Notes: a model not told the origin generated them from the letters alone. Shown: positions 18,257-27,214, numbered from the stretch's first letter. The stretch is DNA of 64,000 nt from Devosia litorisediminis (GCF_018334155.1 NZ_JAGXTP010000002.1:372001-436000); one strand, 5' to 3'. Numbers and translations: made by a program.

Positions 18257-19636
18257 ATGTCGGATCAGTTTGATGCCATCGTTATCGGGGCAGGGCAGTC
18301 CGGCCCGTTTCTGGCAGCACGTCTGGCTGGCGAAAACAAAAAGGTCGCGCTGATCGAGCGCGAACATGTTGGCGGCACCTGCGTCAATGACGGCTGCACC
18401 CCCACCAAGACGCTGGTCGCCAGCGCCCGCGCTGCCTGGATGGCGCGCCGTGCCGGTGACTTCGGTGTCGCCGTCAAGGGACCAGTCAGCGTGGACATGA
18501 AGGCGGTCAAGGCTCGCAAGGACGCCGTCGTCGGCGCTTCGGTAGAGAGCCTGACCGAATGGCTCGGCGGCATCGAAGCGCTGGAGTATATCGAGGGCGA
18601 GGGGCGTTTCCTCTCCCCCAGCGAAGTCCAGATCGGCGAGCGCACCATCACCGCGCCGCAGATATTCATCAATACTGGCGCCCGCGCTGCTGTGCCAGAT
18701 TGGCCCGGCATCGACAAGGTGCCCTATCTGACCAACAGCTCGATCATGAACCTTGATACCCTGCCGGGGCATCTGGTCATTGTGGGGGGCAGCTATATCG
18801 GGCTGGAATTTGCCCAGATGTATGCCCGCTTTGGTGCCAAGGTCACCGTGATTGATCGTGGTGACAGGCCCGCATCGCGTGAAGACGCCGATATCTCGGC
18901 CTGGATACGCAAGATTCTCGAAGCCGAAGGCGTGACCTTCCTGTTCAAGACCACTGTGGAATCGGTGACCCGGGCTGGCGGCGGCGTGCTGCTCTCGCTC
19001 AAGACCGGCGAACGCCGGGCCTCGGTGGAGGGTAGTCATCTGCTCATCGCCCTGGGGCGCACGCCCAATACTGACGCGCTCAATCTGCCTGCCGCTGGGG
19101 TCAAGACCGACAAGCGCGGTTACATTGTCACCGACGAACATCTGCGCACCAGCGCGCCGGGTATCTGGGCCATGGGTGACGTCAATGGACGCGGTGCCTT
19201 CACCCATACCTCCTATAATGAGTTTGAAATCGTCGGCGACAATGTCATCGACAAGGGCGACCGCTCCGTCGCCGGGCGCATTCCCGTCCATGGGCTGTTC
19301 ATAGATCCGCCGCTTGGCCGCATCGGCATGAGCGAAGATGAAGTGCGCAAATCGGGTCGCAAGGCATTGATCGCCACCCGTCCGATGTCGCGGGTCAGTC
19401 GCGCTAAGGAGCGCGGCGAGACGCAGGGCATGATGAAGGTGCTGGTTGACGCTGACACCAAGCAGATCCTGGGCGCGGCGATACTGGGAATTGGCGGCGA
19501 CGAGGTGGTTCAGGTGCTGCTGCAATTGATGGCGGCGCGCACACCCTACACCACGATGGTTGAAACCGTACACATCCATCCCACGGTCAGCGAATTGCTG
19601 CCGACCCTGCTGGGGGATCTCAAGCCGCTCGACTAG
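18257..19636 (+). CDS. FAD-dependent pyridine nucleotide-disulfide oxidoreductase (mercuric-reductase-like)
   Basis: A 459-residue class I flavoprotein. The N-terminal FAD motif is VIGAGQSGPFLAARLAG. The redox-active disulfide is in GGTCVNDGCTPTKTL (residues about 43-57), and the NAD(P) motif is VGGSYIGLEFAQMYARFG. The C-terminal dimerisation domain carries the catalytic HPTVSE. It resembles mercuric reductases and dihydrolipoamide dehydrogenases in size, but has neither the N-terminal metal-binding domain nor a C-terminal Cys-Cys pair, so mercury reduction is doubtful. GGAGG precedes ATG 18257. Its stop shares bases with the convergent GGDEF gene. The substrate is unknown. Confidence 0.9.
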   Translation: MSDQFDAIVIGAGQSGPFLAARLAGENKKVALIEREHVGGTCVNDGCTPTKTLVASARAAWMARRAGDFGVAVKGPVSVDMKAVKARKDAVVGASVESLTEWLGGIEALEYIEGEGRFLSPSEVQIGERTITAPQIFINTGARAAVPDWPGIDKVPYLTNSSIMNLDTLPGHLVIVGGSYIGLEFAQMYARFGAKVTVIDRGDRPASREDADISAWIRKILEAEGVTFLFKTTVESVTRAGGGVLLSLKTGERRASVEGSHLLIALGRTPNTDALNLPAAGVKTDKRGYIVTDEHLRTSAPGIWAMGDVNGRGAFTHTSYNEFEIVGDNVIDKGDRSVAGRIPVHGLFIDPPLGRIGMSEDEVRKSGRKALIATRPMSRVSRAKERGETQGMMKVLVDADTKQILGAAILGIGGDEVVQVLLQLMAARTPYTTMVETVHIHPTVSELLPTLLGDLKPLD

Positions 19637-21348
19637 ATATCCTTAAATTGCACGGCCATGCCGCGGCCGCGGGCCTTGGCGGCATAGCAGGCGGCGTCTG
19701 CCTCCCCCATGAATCCCAGTGGCGAGGCAGGGGTGGCGGTGATGGCCGTCATGCCAATGCTGGCGCCGATCTTGTAGGTGCGGCCAGCCCAGTCAAACAA
19801 CAAGGCGGCAATGGCGCGTACCATTTTGTCGGCGATGGCCTTGCCGCCCGATGCCGGGCAATCCTGCAGCAGCACGGCGAATTCATCGCCGCCAATGCGC
19901 GCCGCCATGTCGTGGCTGCGACAGCTGCCGCGTATGGTCTGGGCCACCTGTTGCAGCAATGCGTCGCCCGCAGCATGTCCAGCCGTGTCATTGACCGGTT
20001 TGAACTGGTCCAGATCGATATAGAGCAGGCAGTGCTGGTGCTGCCGGTCAGTTGCAGCCACAATGGCGTTATTGAGCGCGCGATCGAATGCGGCGCGGTT
20101 GGGCAGGCCGGTCAGATCGTCATGATTGGCCGAATGCGCCAGCTCGCGCTGCAGCGTCCGGCTTTGCGTCACATCCTGAAACACCAGCACGGCGCCCGAC
20201 AGCTTGTCGCCCTGCGTGCGGACCGGCGAGGCCGTGCAGCGAATTTCGCGCTCAATACCGGTTGGCCCGATCAGGATCATGTCATCGTCAAGATTGGTCA
20301 CGGTATCGGTGGTCAGGCAGCGCGCAACGGGACAGGCCTGGCGTTCGCCTGTCTCGCCAGCAAACAGCGCAAAGATATCGCGCACCGGCCGACCCAGCGC
20401 ATCGGTGCTGCTATGGCCGGTCAACAATTCAGCCGCCGGGTTCATGAACACCACATGGCCATTGGTGTCAGTGGAGATCATGCCGTCCGCAATGGCTTCA
20501 AGCGTCACGCGCAGACGCTCTTTCTCAGCAGCCAGCTCCAGCTCGACCGTCTTGAGCTTGGTCACATCAGTGTCGGTCCCCAGCGTGCGTACCGGATTGC
20601 CATCGGCATCCCATTCCACCGGCTTGCCGCGGCTCAGGATCCAGACATAGCTGCCATCGCGCTTGCGCTCGCGATATTCCAGAGCGTCGAAATCCTCGTC
20701 GCCCTGATCCTGCTTGTAGACATTGTCGAGCACGTGCTGCAGATCGTCGGGGTGGATACGCGCCAGCCATTTCTGCTGGTCCCCATCCACCTCCTCATCG
20801 GGCGGAATGCCCCGCATGATGCGCCACATGCGCGAATAGAACATGGAGTCAGTACGGATGTCATGGTCCCAGACACCCTGACCGGCGCCTTCGAGCGCAA
20901 AGTTCCAGCGGCTCTCCGAATAGGCGAGTGCTTCTTCGGCTCTTTTCTGCAGCTCAATGCTGGTGATCTGGAAAATCAGATAGTCGGGTTGCGCGGGTCC
21001 CTCGCCCCGCAGGGCAGACGCGGCCACGCCCATCCAGAGCGCGCTGCCATCGTTGTGGCGCAGCCGGTGCTCGCCCCGATAGTCATCGGTCTCACCGCGC
21101 ATCAGGCGCTGCACATGCTGGCGCCCGGCGCTGTCATCGTCCGCGTGCACCAGATCGACAATGCTCAGGTTCTGATCGGGGCCATATCCCAGCATCTTCT
21201 GGAACGCATGATTGGCATAGGCCAGCTGGCCAGACATGTCGCACACCACCATGCCTACGGCAGCGCGATCCACAATACGTGCCAGCATCGCATCAGATTG
21301 TGCGAAGCTGGCTTGCGCTTGTGCCGAGGACTTTGAGCCAGTTGCCAT
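19633..21348 (-). CDS. PAS-domain diguanylate cyclase (GGDEF)
   Basis: A 571-residue signalling protein without membrane segments, therefore cytoplasmic. Three PAS modules are visible at about residues 20-135, 140-260 (with PAC-type motif YVWILSRGKPV) and 270-390. The GGDEF domain follows from about residue 405, with DLTGLPNRAAF, the active site RIGGDEF, and an RSHD inhibitory site for c-di-GMP five residues before it. No EAL domain is present. It should make c-di-GMP in response to a ligand or cofactor bound by a PAS domain. It stands alone between two unrelated genes. Confidence 0.93.
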   Translation of the reverse strand: MATGSKSSAQAQASFAQSDAMLARIVDRAAVGMVVCDMSGQLAYANHAFQKMLGYGPDQNLSIVDLVHADDDSAGRQHVQRLMRGETDDYRGEHRLRHNDGSALWMGVAASALRGEGPAQPDYLIFQITSIELQKRAEEALAYSESRWNFALEGAGQGVWDHDIRTDSMFYSRMWRIMRGIPPDEEVDGDQQKWLARIHPDDLQHVLDNVYKQDQGDEDFDALEYRERKRDGSYVWILSRGKPVEWDADGNPVRTLGTDTDVTKLKTVELELAAEKERLRVTLEAIADGMISTDTNGHVVFMNPAAELLTGHSSTDALGRPVRDIFALFAGETGERQACPVARCLTTDTVTNLDDDMILIGPTGIEREIRCTASPVRTQGDKLSGAVLVFQDVTQSRTLQRELAHSANHDDLTGLPNRAAFDRALNNAIVAATDRQHQHCLLYIDLDQFKPVNDTAGHAAGDALLQQVAQTIRGSCRSHDMAARIGGDEFAVLLQDCPASGGKAIADKMVRAIAALLFDWAGRTYKIGASIGMTAITATPASPLGFMGEADAACYAAKARGRGMAVQFKDI

Positions 21349-21393
21349 CAGAGCAGTGTGCTACAGATCCGTTAATATACGCCTTAATGGCAC

Positions 21394-22227
21394 CTAGACA
21401 TCGCGCGACAGGATGAAATCGCGCTCGACCCCCAAACCGTGCCACTCATTGGGAATCTCGCTGTCAAAGATCAGCGTATAGGGGCCCTTGTAGCCAGCCT
21501 CTTCGGCGAGCGCGACGCATTGGCCATAGTCGGATTCATCGAGATCGCCATCAATGAAGCTGGCCTTGGCGTGGCACAGTTCGGCGCGGCCAAAAATCGA
21601 CTTGAGGTCGGCATATTTCTCGGGCCCACTCCAATTCCCGAAGTCACCCAGCAGGCCGATGCGGCCATCGAGCTTGTCGAGCAGAAAATTGACATGGGCC
21701 GGCTCGGCCAGCAGATCGAACCAGTTCTCGGTGACCAGTCGCACATCCGAGCCTGCATTGCCGTCAGCCAGCGCCGTCAGCGCCTTGACCGAGCGGTCCA
21801 GCGCATCGCGCGTCGGCTTCTGCTTGCCAGCGATGATCCGGGCGTTTTCTGCACCCAACTCATTGGCAATCTCGATCCAGCTGGCGATCCAGGCCTGATC
21901 GCGGGCGCCATGCTCGGGATCGCTGATATCGCCGGCATCGATCAGCAATGTCTGCAGCTTCACATTGGCAATCTTGAGCTGGTCCCGCAGTTCGCCCAGA
22001 TAGACCGGATCGCGGCTGCGCAGATGGAACGAGACGATTTCCAGACGATGATAGCCATGATTGGCCAGCACTGAGGGCAGGCCAAGCAGCGATTCATCGC
22101 CCTCGCCATAGGTCTCCTGCATCGGCGCGATCTCGGTGGTGCTCAGATCATGAGGATAGGTTGTGCCCAGCAGACGGTGCAGCGACCAGGTCGAAACCGC
22201 GATGCGGTCAGCGCTAATTTGAGCCAT
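21394..22227 (-). CDS. Sugar phosphate isomerase/epimerase-like TIM-barrel protein
   Basis: A 277-residue protein of the xylose-isomerase-like AP endonuclease 2 TIM-barrel superfamily. It begins IAVSTWSLHRLLG, and the strand ends carry the usual acidic and His metal ligands (LVTENWFDL, LLGDFGNW, LCHAKASF, LIFDSEI). Members isomerise or epimerise ketoses or act on inositol derivatives. ATG 22227 follows AAGGAGA; the longer frame to 22260 has none. It is the last gene of the coupled catabolic operon that begins with the Gfo/Idh gene, 65 bases after the second MaoC gene, so it probably acts on an intermediate of the same pathway. Confidence 0.85.
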   Translation of the reverse strand: MAQISADRIAVSTWSLHRLLGTTYPHDLSTTEIAPMQETYGEGDESLLGLPSVLANHGYHRLEIVSFHLRSRDPVYLGELRDQLKIANVKLQTLLIDAGDISDPEHGARDQAWIASWIEIANELGAENARIIAGKQKPTRDALDRSVKALTALADGNAGSDVRLVTENWFDLLAEPAHVNFLLDKLDGRIGLLGDFGNWSGPEKYADLKSIFGRAELCHAKASFIDGDLDESDYGQCVALAEEAGYKGPYTLIFDSEIPNEWHGLGVERDFILSRDV

Positions 22228-22292
22228 TGTGAGGTCTCCTTTTGGGGCGGACACTTCCATGCTGGGGCGCTGGGTTCAACCGGTATTATCGT

Positions 22293-22745
22293 TTAGGCGA
22301 TCACGCTTCGCCGCTGCGCCAGGTAGATGTGATCGCAGGCCAATACAGTCTCGCCGCGCTGGTTGAGCACACGCACCTGCTCGGTAATCCGACCGTGATC
22401 GGCACGCTTTGGGTCAGGCTCGAGCCCGGTAATCGTCAGCTCGGAATGGATGGTGTCGCCAATAAACACCGGCTTGGGAAAGCGCAGGCGTTCATAGCCA
22501 TAGGAAAAGGCCAGGGGATTGATCTCGCTGGCAGTCAGCCCGATGCCGATGGCAAAGGTCATCGTGCCATGCGCAATGCGCTGCCCCCATGGCGAGTCCT
22601 TCATCGCCTCGGCGTCCATGTGGTGGGGAAAAAAATCCCCGGTATGGCCGGCATGGACCACGAAATCGGTCTCGGTAATGGTGCGGCCATAGGTCTTGCG
22701 AACCTCGCCCAGCACGTAGTCCTCAAAGTGACGAGGGCGTTCCAT
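22293..22745 (-). CDS. MaoC-family (hot-dog) dehydratase, catalytic-type
   Basis: A 150-residue single hot-dog domain protein of the MaoC/(R)-enoyl-CoA hydratase family. The catalytic Asp-His pair appears intact: Asp in TGDFFPHHMD and His in RIAHGTMTF. The second family block FSYGYERLRFPKPVFIGDTI is present. Its ATG overlaps the stop of the solute-binding-fold gene (ATGA). A second MaoC gene, in the same operon, shares the [10 protein letters not shown] block but lacks the His, which suggests a heteromeric hydratase. The predicted substrate is an enoyl-CoA or acyl-CoA made by the CoA-transferase of this operon. Confidence 0.88.
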   Translation of the reverse strand: MERPRHFEDYVLGEVRKTYGRTITETDFVVHAGHTGDFFPHHMDAEAMKDSPWGQRIAHGTMTFAIGIGLTASEINPLAFSYGYERLRFPKPVFIGDTIHSELTITGLEPDPKRADHGRITEQVRVLNQRGETVLACDHIYLAQRRSVIA

Positions 22746-23866
22746 CAATGGCTCTCTCTGAATAATGCGTTGAGGGCGGCAACGATGTCACTTGCCGCCT
22801 CGCGGTCTTGCCGGCCCGCATTGAGGCGCCGGGCGGCGGCATCCTGAAATGCCATGTAGCCGTCATGGCGGGGTCGCAGCCAACCGCCCTGCATGCTGGC
22901 GCGCGTGGCGCGATAGAAATCGGCCGTAGCGGCATTGATCGCGTCGTCTTCCCACGCCAGTCCATGACCGGGCTGGCCCCCCGCACCAGCATAGATCGAG
23001 CGCTGGATCGCTTCGCTGGCCACCCAATAGGCGTAGCCGATAGCGGCCTCCTGATGGCTGGAGAAAGCCGATACGGCAATACCGGTGCCGCCTACCGCCG
23101 AGCCAATCGGCCCGCGCGATCCGGCGACCGGGATATCGGCAAATTTCAGCTTGTGCGGCCGGAAGCCGTCCAGGGCGTAGCTGACATAGCCATAGCCCAG
23201 CGGCATCAGCGCAAACTGATCGCCGCTTGCCATGGCCTCTGAAGCGGCGATGGGGTCCATCGCATACTGGTCCGGCGCGATATGGTCGGTGACCTGGCGC
23301 AGGGTTTCGATCACCCGCACGCCGTCCTTTTCCGGAATGAGTTCGTCGCCTTGCGTCGCGCAGGGCGTGCCCAGATTGCCGGCCAGGGTATAAAAGCTCA
23401 TCAGCGAATGCGGCGCCCGCATGGGCAGAATGACACGACCGGCCTTGGCCAGTTCGACTACCTCGGTCCAGCTCTTGGCGGGTCCGTCCAGCAGGTCGGG
23501 GCGATAGGCCTGAACCTGCGCCGCCGCATCGATCGGAAAGGCCCATTGGTGCCCGGCATAGTCGTAGCTGGCAAAGGATGGACCAACGCTGTGGCTGGCC
23601 ATGGCGGCCCTTTCGGCCTCGCGGCCGGCAACATCCAGCGGCGCCAGGCAGCCTTCCTTGGTGATCTGCCCGACATGGGGATGATCGATCACGATCAGAT
23701 CATATTGCCGCGCCAGTTCCTCGACGGGAAAGGACTCGAAATCCTGCAGGCTGCGCTTGTCCCAGATGATCTGCACGCCCGTCTGTTCCTGCCAGGCTCT
23801 GGCGGTGGCGACCATCGGATCAAAGCCGCGTGGGTGGTCCCAGGTCATGCCCTTCAAAGTAATCAA
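22745..23866 (-). CDS. ABC-type solute-binding-protein fold, no signal peptide
   Basis: A 373-residue protein with the fold of family 1 sugar-binding proteins. It has an opening strand with WDHPRGFDPMVATARAW, a hinge region around IDHPHVGQITKEGCLAPLDV, and a C-terminal part typical of extracellular solute-binding proteins. The N-terminus (MITLKGMTWDHPRGF) has no hydrophobic signal core, no Arg-Arg motif and no lipobox, so it should remain in the cytoplasm. The start is TTG 23866, overlapping the CoA-transferase stop; a downstream ATG at 23848 would also lack a signal. It is coupled on both sides to CoA-transferase and MaoC genes and is not next to a permease, which argues for a sensing, chaperone or enzyme role rather than uptake. 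Confidence 0.85.
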   Translation of the reverse strand: MITLKGMTWDHPRGFDPMVATARAWQEQTGVQIIWDKRSLQDFESFPVEELARQYDLIVIDHPHVGQITKEGCLAPLDVAGREAERAAMASHSVGPSFASYDYAGHQWAFPIDAAAQVQAYRPDLLDGPAKSWTEVVELAKAGRVILPMRAPHSLMSFYTLAGNLGTPCATQGDELIPEKDGVRVIETLRQVTDHIAPDQYAMDPIAASEAMASGDQFALMPLGYGYVSYALDGFRPHKLKFADIPVAGSRGPIGSAVGGTGIAVSAFSSHQEAAIGYAYWVASEAIQRSIYAGAGGQPGHGLAWEDDAINAATADFYRATRASMQGGWLRPRHDGYMAFQDAAARRLNAGRQDREAASDIVAALNALFRESH

Positions 23867-25014
23867 AGTCCGAACTCCGCGCGGATCTTGGCGCTCTGCT
23901 CACCGATCAATGGCGCAGCGCGATGGGTGCGGGCCCGCTGACCATTGACCCGCAATGGGGAGCGCGTGGTGGCAATGGAAACATTGTCTTCGCGCGTGAC
24001 CGTCTGCAGCATGTCGAGCGCCTTGAAACCCTCGCTGGCCAGCAGTTCGGGCCAGTCGAGCACCTTGGCACACCAGATATCGGCGGGTTCAAGGATACTC
24101 AGCCAGTGCGCGGTGGGTTGGGTGACCAATTGGTCGGCGATGATCTGCTTGATCGCGTCGCGCTGGCTGAACCAGCTCTTGGGATCACTGAACTGGCCCA
24201 GCGCCTCAATGCCCAGCAGGCTCTGCAATCTGGGCAATGGGGTCATGGCGATCGCCAGATAGCCGTCAGCGGTGGGGTAAACCCCATAGGGCGCTGACAG
24301 ATAGGCATGGGCCGAACGATATTCGCTGCGCTTGGGCGTGCGCCGACCGTCATTGAGATGGGTGGTCAGCACTTCAAACTGGAAGTCCACCAGCACTTCA
24401 AGCAGGCTGGTTTCGATGTGGGCCCCCTGACCATTCATGCCCCGCCGTACCAGCGCTGCCAGAACGCCCTGCGCCACGGCGGCGCCAGCCAGCATGTCGG
24501 CAATCGCCAGACCAAATGGCACCGGGCCCTGATCATCATCGCCATTGAGCCACATCACGCCCGAGCGGGCCTGCGCCAGCAAATCCTGGCCCGGCCGGTC
24601 CACCCATGGACCTTCCCCGCCATAGCCGGTGATCGAGGCGTAAACGATGGCAGGGTTGATCGCCTTGACCGCCGCATAGTCCAGCCCCAACCGCTCGATC
24701 ACGCCTGGCCGGAAGTTCTGCAATACCACATCGGCCTTGGCCAACAGCTTGCGCAGGGCGGCGACATCGTCGGGGTTCTTCAGGTCGAGCGCCAAGCTTT
24801 CCTTGGACCGGTTGATGGCGTGAAAGATCGTTGAATCGCCGCCGATTTCGGTGTCGCTGAGATAGAGCCGGCGACTGAGATCGCCGCCATCGGGGCGTTC
24901 GATCTTGATCACTCGCGCCCCCAGATCCTGCAGCCGCAGGCTGGCATAGGGGCCCGAAAGGAACTGGCACATATCGATGACCACAAGGCCATCAAGCAGG
25001 GGAGTTTCGGTCAT
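23863..25014 (-). CDS. CaiB/BaiF-family (type III) CoA-transferase
   Basis: A 383-residue transferase that moves CoA between acids through aspartyl-CoA intermediates. The N-terminus LLDGLVVIDMCQFLSGPYAS is typical. The catalytic Asp is expected in the PGQDLLAQARSG block near residue 150. Other family blocks are ARVIKIERPDGGDLSRR and VVLQNFRPGVIERLGLDY. ATG 25014 follows AAGGAG. It lies two bases after the upstream MaoC-like gene and overlaps the downstream binding-protein gene by four bases. It presumably activates a sugar-derived or dicarboxylic acid for the MaoC hydratases. The acid itself cannot be named from sequence. Confidence 0.93.
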   Translation of the reverse strand: MTETPLLDGLVVIDMCQFLSGPYASLRLQDLGARVIKIERPDGGDLSRRLYLSDTEIGGDSTIFHAINRSKESLALDLKNPDDVAALRKLLAKADVVLQNFRPGVIERLGLDYAAVKAINPAIVYASITGYGGEGPWVDRPGQDLLAQARSGVMWLNGDDDQGPVPFGLAIADMLAGAAVAQGVLAALVRRGMNGQGAHIETSLLEVLVDFQFEVLTTHLNDGRRTPKRSEYRSAHAYLSAPYGVYPTADGYLAIAMTPLPRLQSLLGIEALGQFSDPKSWFSQRDAIKQIIADQLVTQPTAHWLSILEPADIWCAKVLDWPELLASEGFKALDMLQTVTREDNVSIATTRSPLRVNGQRARTHRAAPLIGEQSAKIRAEFGL

Positions 25015-25016
25015 GG

Positions 25017-25556
25017 TCACTCCTTCGTCTGGCCGACGAAGTCTTCCGGTTTGCGGTATTTGACGGTCTGGATATGTTCGCAATAGAGCACCAGCTCACC
25101 TTCGCCCTTGAACACCTCATAGGATGCCCGGCAAAGGCCCAGCTCTTTGTATTTGGGGTGTTTTTCGAGATTTGTGCGGATGGTGTAGATGGTGTCGCCG
25201 ATAAAGGTCGGCTTGATGAAACGCAGCTTGTCATAGCCATAGCTGAAGGCGTTCACGCAATTGGTCGCCACCAGCCCGAGCCCGGCCGAGAAAACGAAGG
25301 CTCCGGCCACCAGCCGCTTGCCGAACTGCCCTTCACTGGTCGCGAAGATATCGTCGGCCACATAAGGGTGCATGTCGGTGACCAGAGCGTTGAACGTCAT
25401 GCTCTCGCCCTCCGAAATGGTCCGGCGCAGCGAGCGGATCTGATGACCCGTTTCCCAGTCCTCGTAGAACCAGTTTTCGCTGTTCCACACCGGGATGTCG
25501 GCATGCTCGGCCGGCATCGTCGTGGGATGGGTTGAGGAATGGCCGATGGTGCTCAT
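25017..25556 (-). CDS. MaoC-family hot-dog protein with catalytic His apparently replaced
   Basis: A 179-residue MaoC-type protein. The core block [20 protein letters not shown] aligns with that of the other MaoC gene. Where that protein has RIAHGTMTFAIGIGL, this one reads [15 protein letters not shown], so the hot-dog His is replaced by Ala, although the Asp region ([10 protein letters not shown]) is retained. The N-terminal 45 residues are extra and rich in aromatic residues ([18 protein letters not shown]). Loss of one catalytic residue is typical of the non-catalytic partner in heteromeric MaoC hydratases. The ATG overlaps the stop of the Gfo/Idh gene. Confidence 0.87.
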   Translation of the reverse strand: MSTIGHSSTHPTTMPAEHADIPVWNSENWFYEDWETGHQIRSLRRTISEGESMTFNALVTDMHPYVADDIFATSEGQFGKRLVAGAFVFSAGLGLVATNCVNAFSYGYDKLRFIKPTFIGDTIYTIRTNLEKHPKYKELGLCRASYEVFKGEGELVLYCEHIQTVKYRKPEDFVGQTKE

Positions 25557-26617
25557 GGTGTCGCCTTGATTGGCGTCGCCGGGCTGGCGGCGGACTGAAA
25601 GGCGGCTTCAACCAGCGCCATGGTGTGCCAGGCGTCTTCCACCGAGGTCAGGAGTGTCTTGTCCTCGCCGGCGGCAAAGCGCTGCAGATTGCTCATCGTG
25701 CCGATAAAGGCATGCGGGAACCAGCCGCCGTCTAGGCTAACCTGTTGCCAGTCTTCGCCCTTTTGGGCGATCCACAGCTCGTCGGGTTCGCCTTCGGGGT
25801 AGTTCAGCAGCAGGCCCAGCTTGATCATCGCGGCGCCCCTGGTGCCCTCGAAGCGGAAACTGGCATCCTGGAACTTGCGGCCAAAATCGTGGTGGTGGTT
25901 GATGCTCAGCGTGGTGCGGACGCCATCATCAAAATCGATCAGTGCGCTGGTGCGCGTCTGCGCCAACTCGGTCGAGGGATGGCCCATGGTCCGCGCGTGA
26001 ATGCCGCTTGGATTGCCCAGAAATGCCCGGATCAGGTCGAGATAATGGATGGAGTGCACGGCGATTTCGACCCGCGGCATGCCATTGAGAAACGGAAACA
26101 AATGCCAGGGCGTCACCAGATTGAGATGCACCTCGGTATCGATCAGATCGCCCAGATAGCCGCGGCTTATGGCGTCGCGCACCGCCAGCATCATCGGCGC
26201 AAAGCGCAGCTGGAAATTGACGGCCGCCACGAGATGTTTGTCGCGGCACAGCTTGAGGATGGCGCTGGCCTCGGCCAGATCGCGGCCCATGGGTTTTTGC
26301 AGTAGCACGCTAGCGCCGTCGGGCAGCTTGGGCAGCACGCTCAGATGGGCGGCGGGAGGCAAGGCCAGGTCATAGACCGCATTGGGCGTTGCGATGGCCT
26401 CGTCCAGCGTGGCGAAGGCGGTAATGTTCCATTTGGCCGCCAGAGCCCTGGCCTTGTCCCCGTCAATGTCGAACACGCCAGCGACCGTGAAACCGGCCAT
26501 CTCATAAGCGGGTAGATGGGCATCATTGACGATGCCGCCCGCCCCGATGATGACGATCGGGCGTGGCGCGCTCGGTTTTGGCCAGCTTTGCTGCAGGCTG
26601 GAAACATCGATGGGCAC
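25553..26617 (-). CDS. Gfo/Idh/MocA-family oxidoreductase
   Basis: A 354-residue NAD(P)-dependent dehydrogenase of the glucose-fructose oxidoreductase family. It has the N-terminal Rossmann motif [18 protein letters not shown]. The family motif normally written EKP appears as [10 protein letters not shown] near residue 105. A central His-containing block [18 protein letters not shown] is followed by the C-terminal beta-sheet domain. The start is GTG 26617, seven bases after AGGAGGAGG, an exceptionally strong site for a first gene. It leads the operon that continues with MaoC, CoA-transferase, binding-fold, MaoC and TIM-barrel genes. The likely role is oxidation or reduction of a sugar or its lactone. 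Confidence 0.9.
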   Translation of the reverse strand: MPIDVSSLQQSWPKPSAPRPIVIIGAGGIVNDAHLPAYEMAGFTVAGVFDIDGDKARALAAKWNITAFATLDEAIATPNAVYDLALPPAAHLSVLPKLPDGASVLLQKPMGRDLAEASAILKLCRDKHLVAAVNFQLRFAPMMLAVRDAISRGYLGDLIDTEVHLNLVTPWHLFPFLNGMPRVEIAVHSIHYLDLIRAFLGNPSGIHARTMGHPSTELAQTRTSALIDFDDGVRTTLSINHHHDFGRKFQDASFRFEGTRGAAMIKLGLLLNYPEGEPDELWIAQKGEDWQQVSLDGGWFPHAFIGTMSNLQRFAAGEDKTLLTSVEDAWHTMALVEAAFQSAASPATPIKATP

Positions 26618-26656
26618 GATTGCCCTCCTCCTCGCGACGCGCTTAGCGTCATTCTT

Positions 26657-26680
26657 ATGTGAATATTCTTTTCACATGCG
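26657..26680. promoter_or_regulatory. Operator-like inverted repeat before the Gfo/Idh operon
   Basis: ATGTGAA at 26657-26663 is perfectly inverted as TTCACAT at 26671-26677. The stretch GAATATTCTTTTCACATGCG at 26661-26680 is nearly the same as the one at 29026-29045 before the sugar ABC operon (GAATA then two differing bases then CTTTTCACAT). It lies 40 bases upstream of the Gfo/Idh start. The remaining intergenic part to 26793 is C-rich and holds no gene that I can see. Confidence 0.5.
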
Positions 26681-26793
26681 AGTTGAAGTGACAAGTCCGG
26701 ATGCCAAAGCTCACCATCATTGCACTGCGAATCTGCCGTCTGCGCCGCCCCATAACGGCTAGTGCGCTATCCCCCTTATCCCCCCTGGCCCCC

Positions 26794-26825
26794 AAAAAAG
26801 CGTCAGCGGCGCCGGAGGTGCCGCC
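26794..26825 (-). terminator. Rho-independent terminator after the mutarotase gene
   Basis: On the minus strand CGGCGGCACC pairs with GGCGCCGCTG around a three-base loop with one mismatch and one wobble. Four bases later there are six T residues. It separates the IclR-lactonase-mutarotase unit from the Gfo/Idh operon. Confidence 0.6.
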
Positions 26826-26851
26826 GATGTGGTGCTCAGTTTGATCCACGA

Positions 26852-27181
26852 TCAGTCGAGGTGGAAAACTTCTTCGGTGCTGGCCCACCAGTCGCCCTCG
26901 GCCCGGCTCTCCAGCGGGGACTGCATCGGCATGCAGACGTCCCACCATTCCTGTGTCCGCGGATCGGCCGCCATGGCGGCCATATCGGCGTCGTGGTCGC
27001 TGCCGGAATATTCGTAATAGGCGAACAGCAAATTCTCCGGTTCGCGCAGGAAGATCGAGTAGTTCGAGATATTGCTCGCCTTGATCTGCGCCAGCACATC
27101 GGGCCAGACCGCGGCATGCACCCGCTTATATTCAGCGATCTGTTCGGGCTTGAGCCCAATAACGGCACCATAACGTCGCAT
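26852..27181 (-). CDS. L-rhamnose mutarotase-type protein (RhaM/COG3254 family)
   Basis: A 109-residue ferredoxin-like fold protein expected to interconvert the anomers of a 6-deoxy-L-sugar or similar sugar. Family features are the N-terminal RRYGAVIGLKPEQIAEYKRVHAAVWPDV block with its His, the strand NYSIFLREPENLLFAYYEY, and the C-terminal EEVFHLD. The same family serves both L-rhamnose and L-fucose pathways, so the sugar is not fixed. ATG 27181 follows GGAGG; the longer frame to 27199 is less likely. It lies 33 bases downstream of the lactonase gene. Confidence 0.88.
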   Translation of the reverse strand: MRRYGAVIGLKPEQIAEYKRVHAAVWPDVLAQIKASNISNYSIFLREPENLLFAYYEYSGSDHDADMAAMAADPRTQEWWDVCMPMQSPLESRAEGDWWASTEEVFHLD

Positions 27182-27214
27182 TGTTTTGACCTCCTCCATT
27201 CGCGCGCCGTGGTC

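Noticed and set aside
18257..19636. Considered as mercuric reductase merA
   Set aside because: No N-terminal metal-binding domain, no C-terminal Cys pair and no mer genes nearby; only the general disulfide oxidoreductase family is supported.
19648..21336. 562-codon open frame opposite the PAS-GGDEF gene
   Set aside because: It is an antisense shadow of a gene with clear PAS and GGDEF motifs.
26762..26793. C-rich run (CCCCCTTATCCCCCC type) considered as a repeat or origin element
   Set aside because: It has no inverted arms or second copy like the other GC-rich elements; it looks like low-complexity intergenic DNA next to a terminator.
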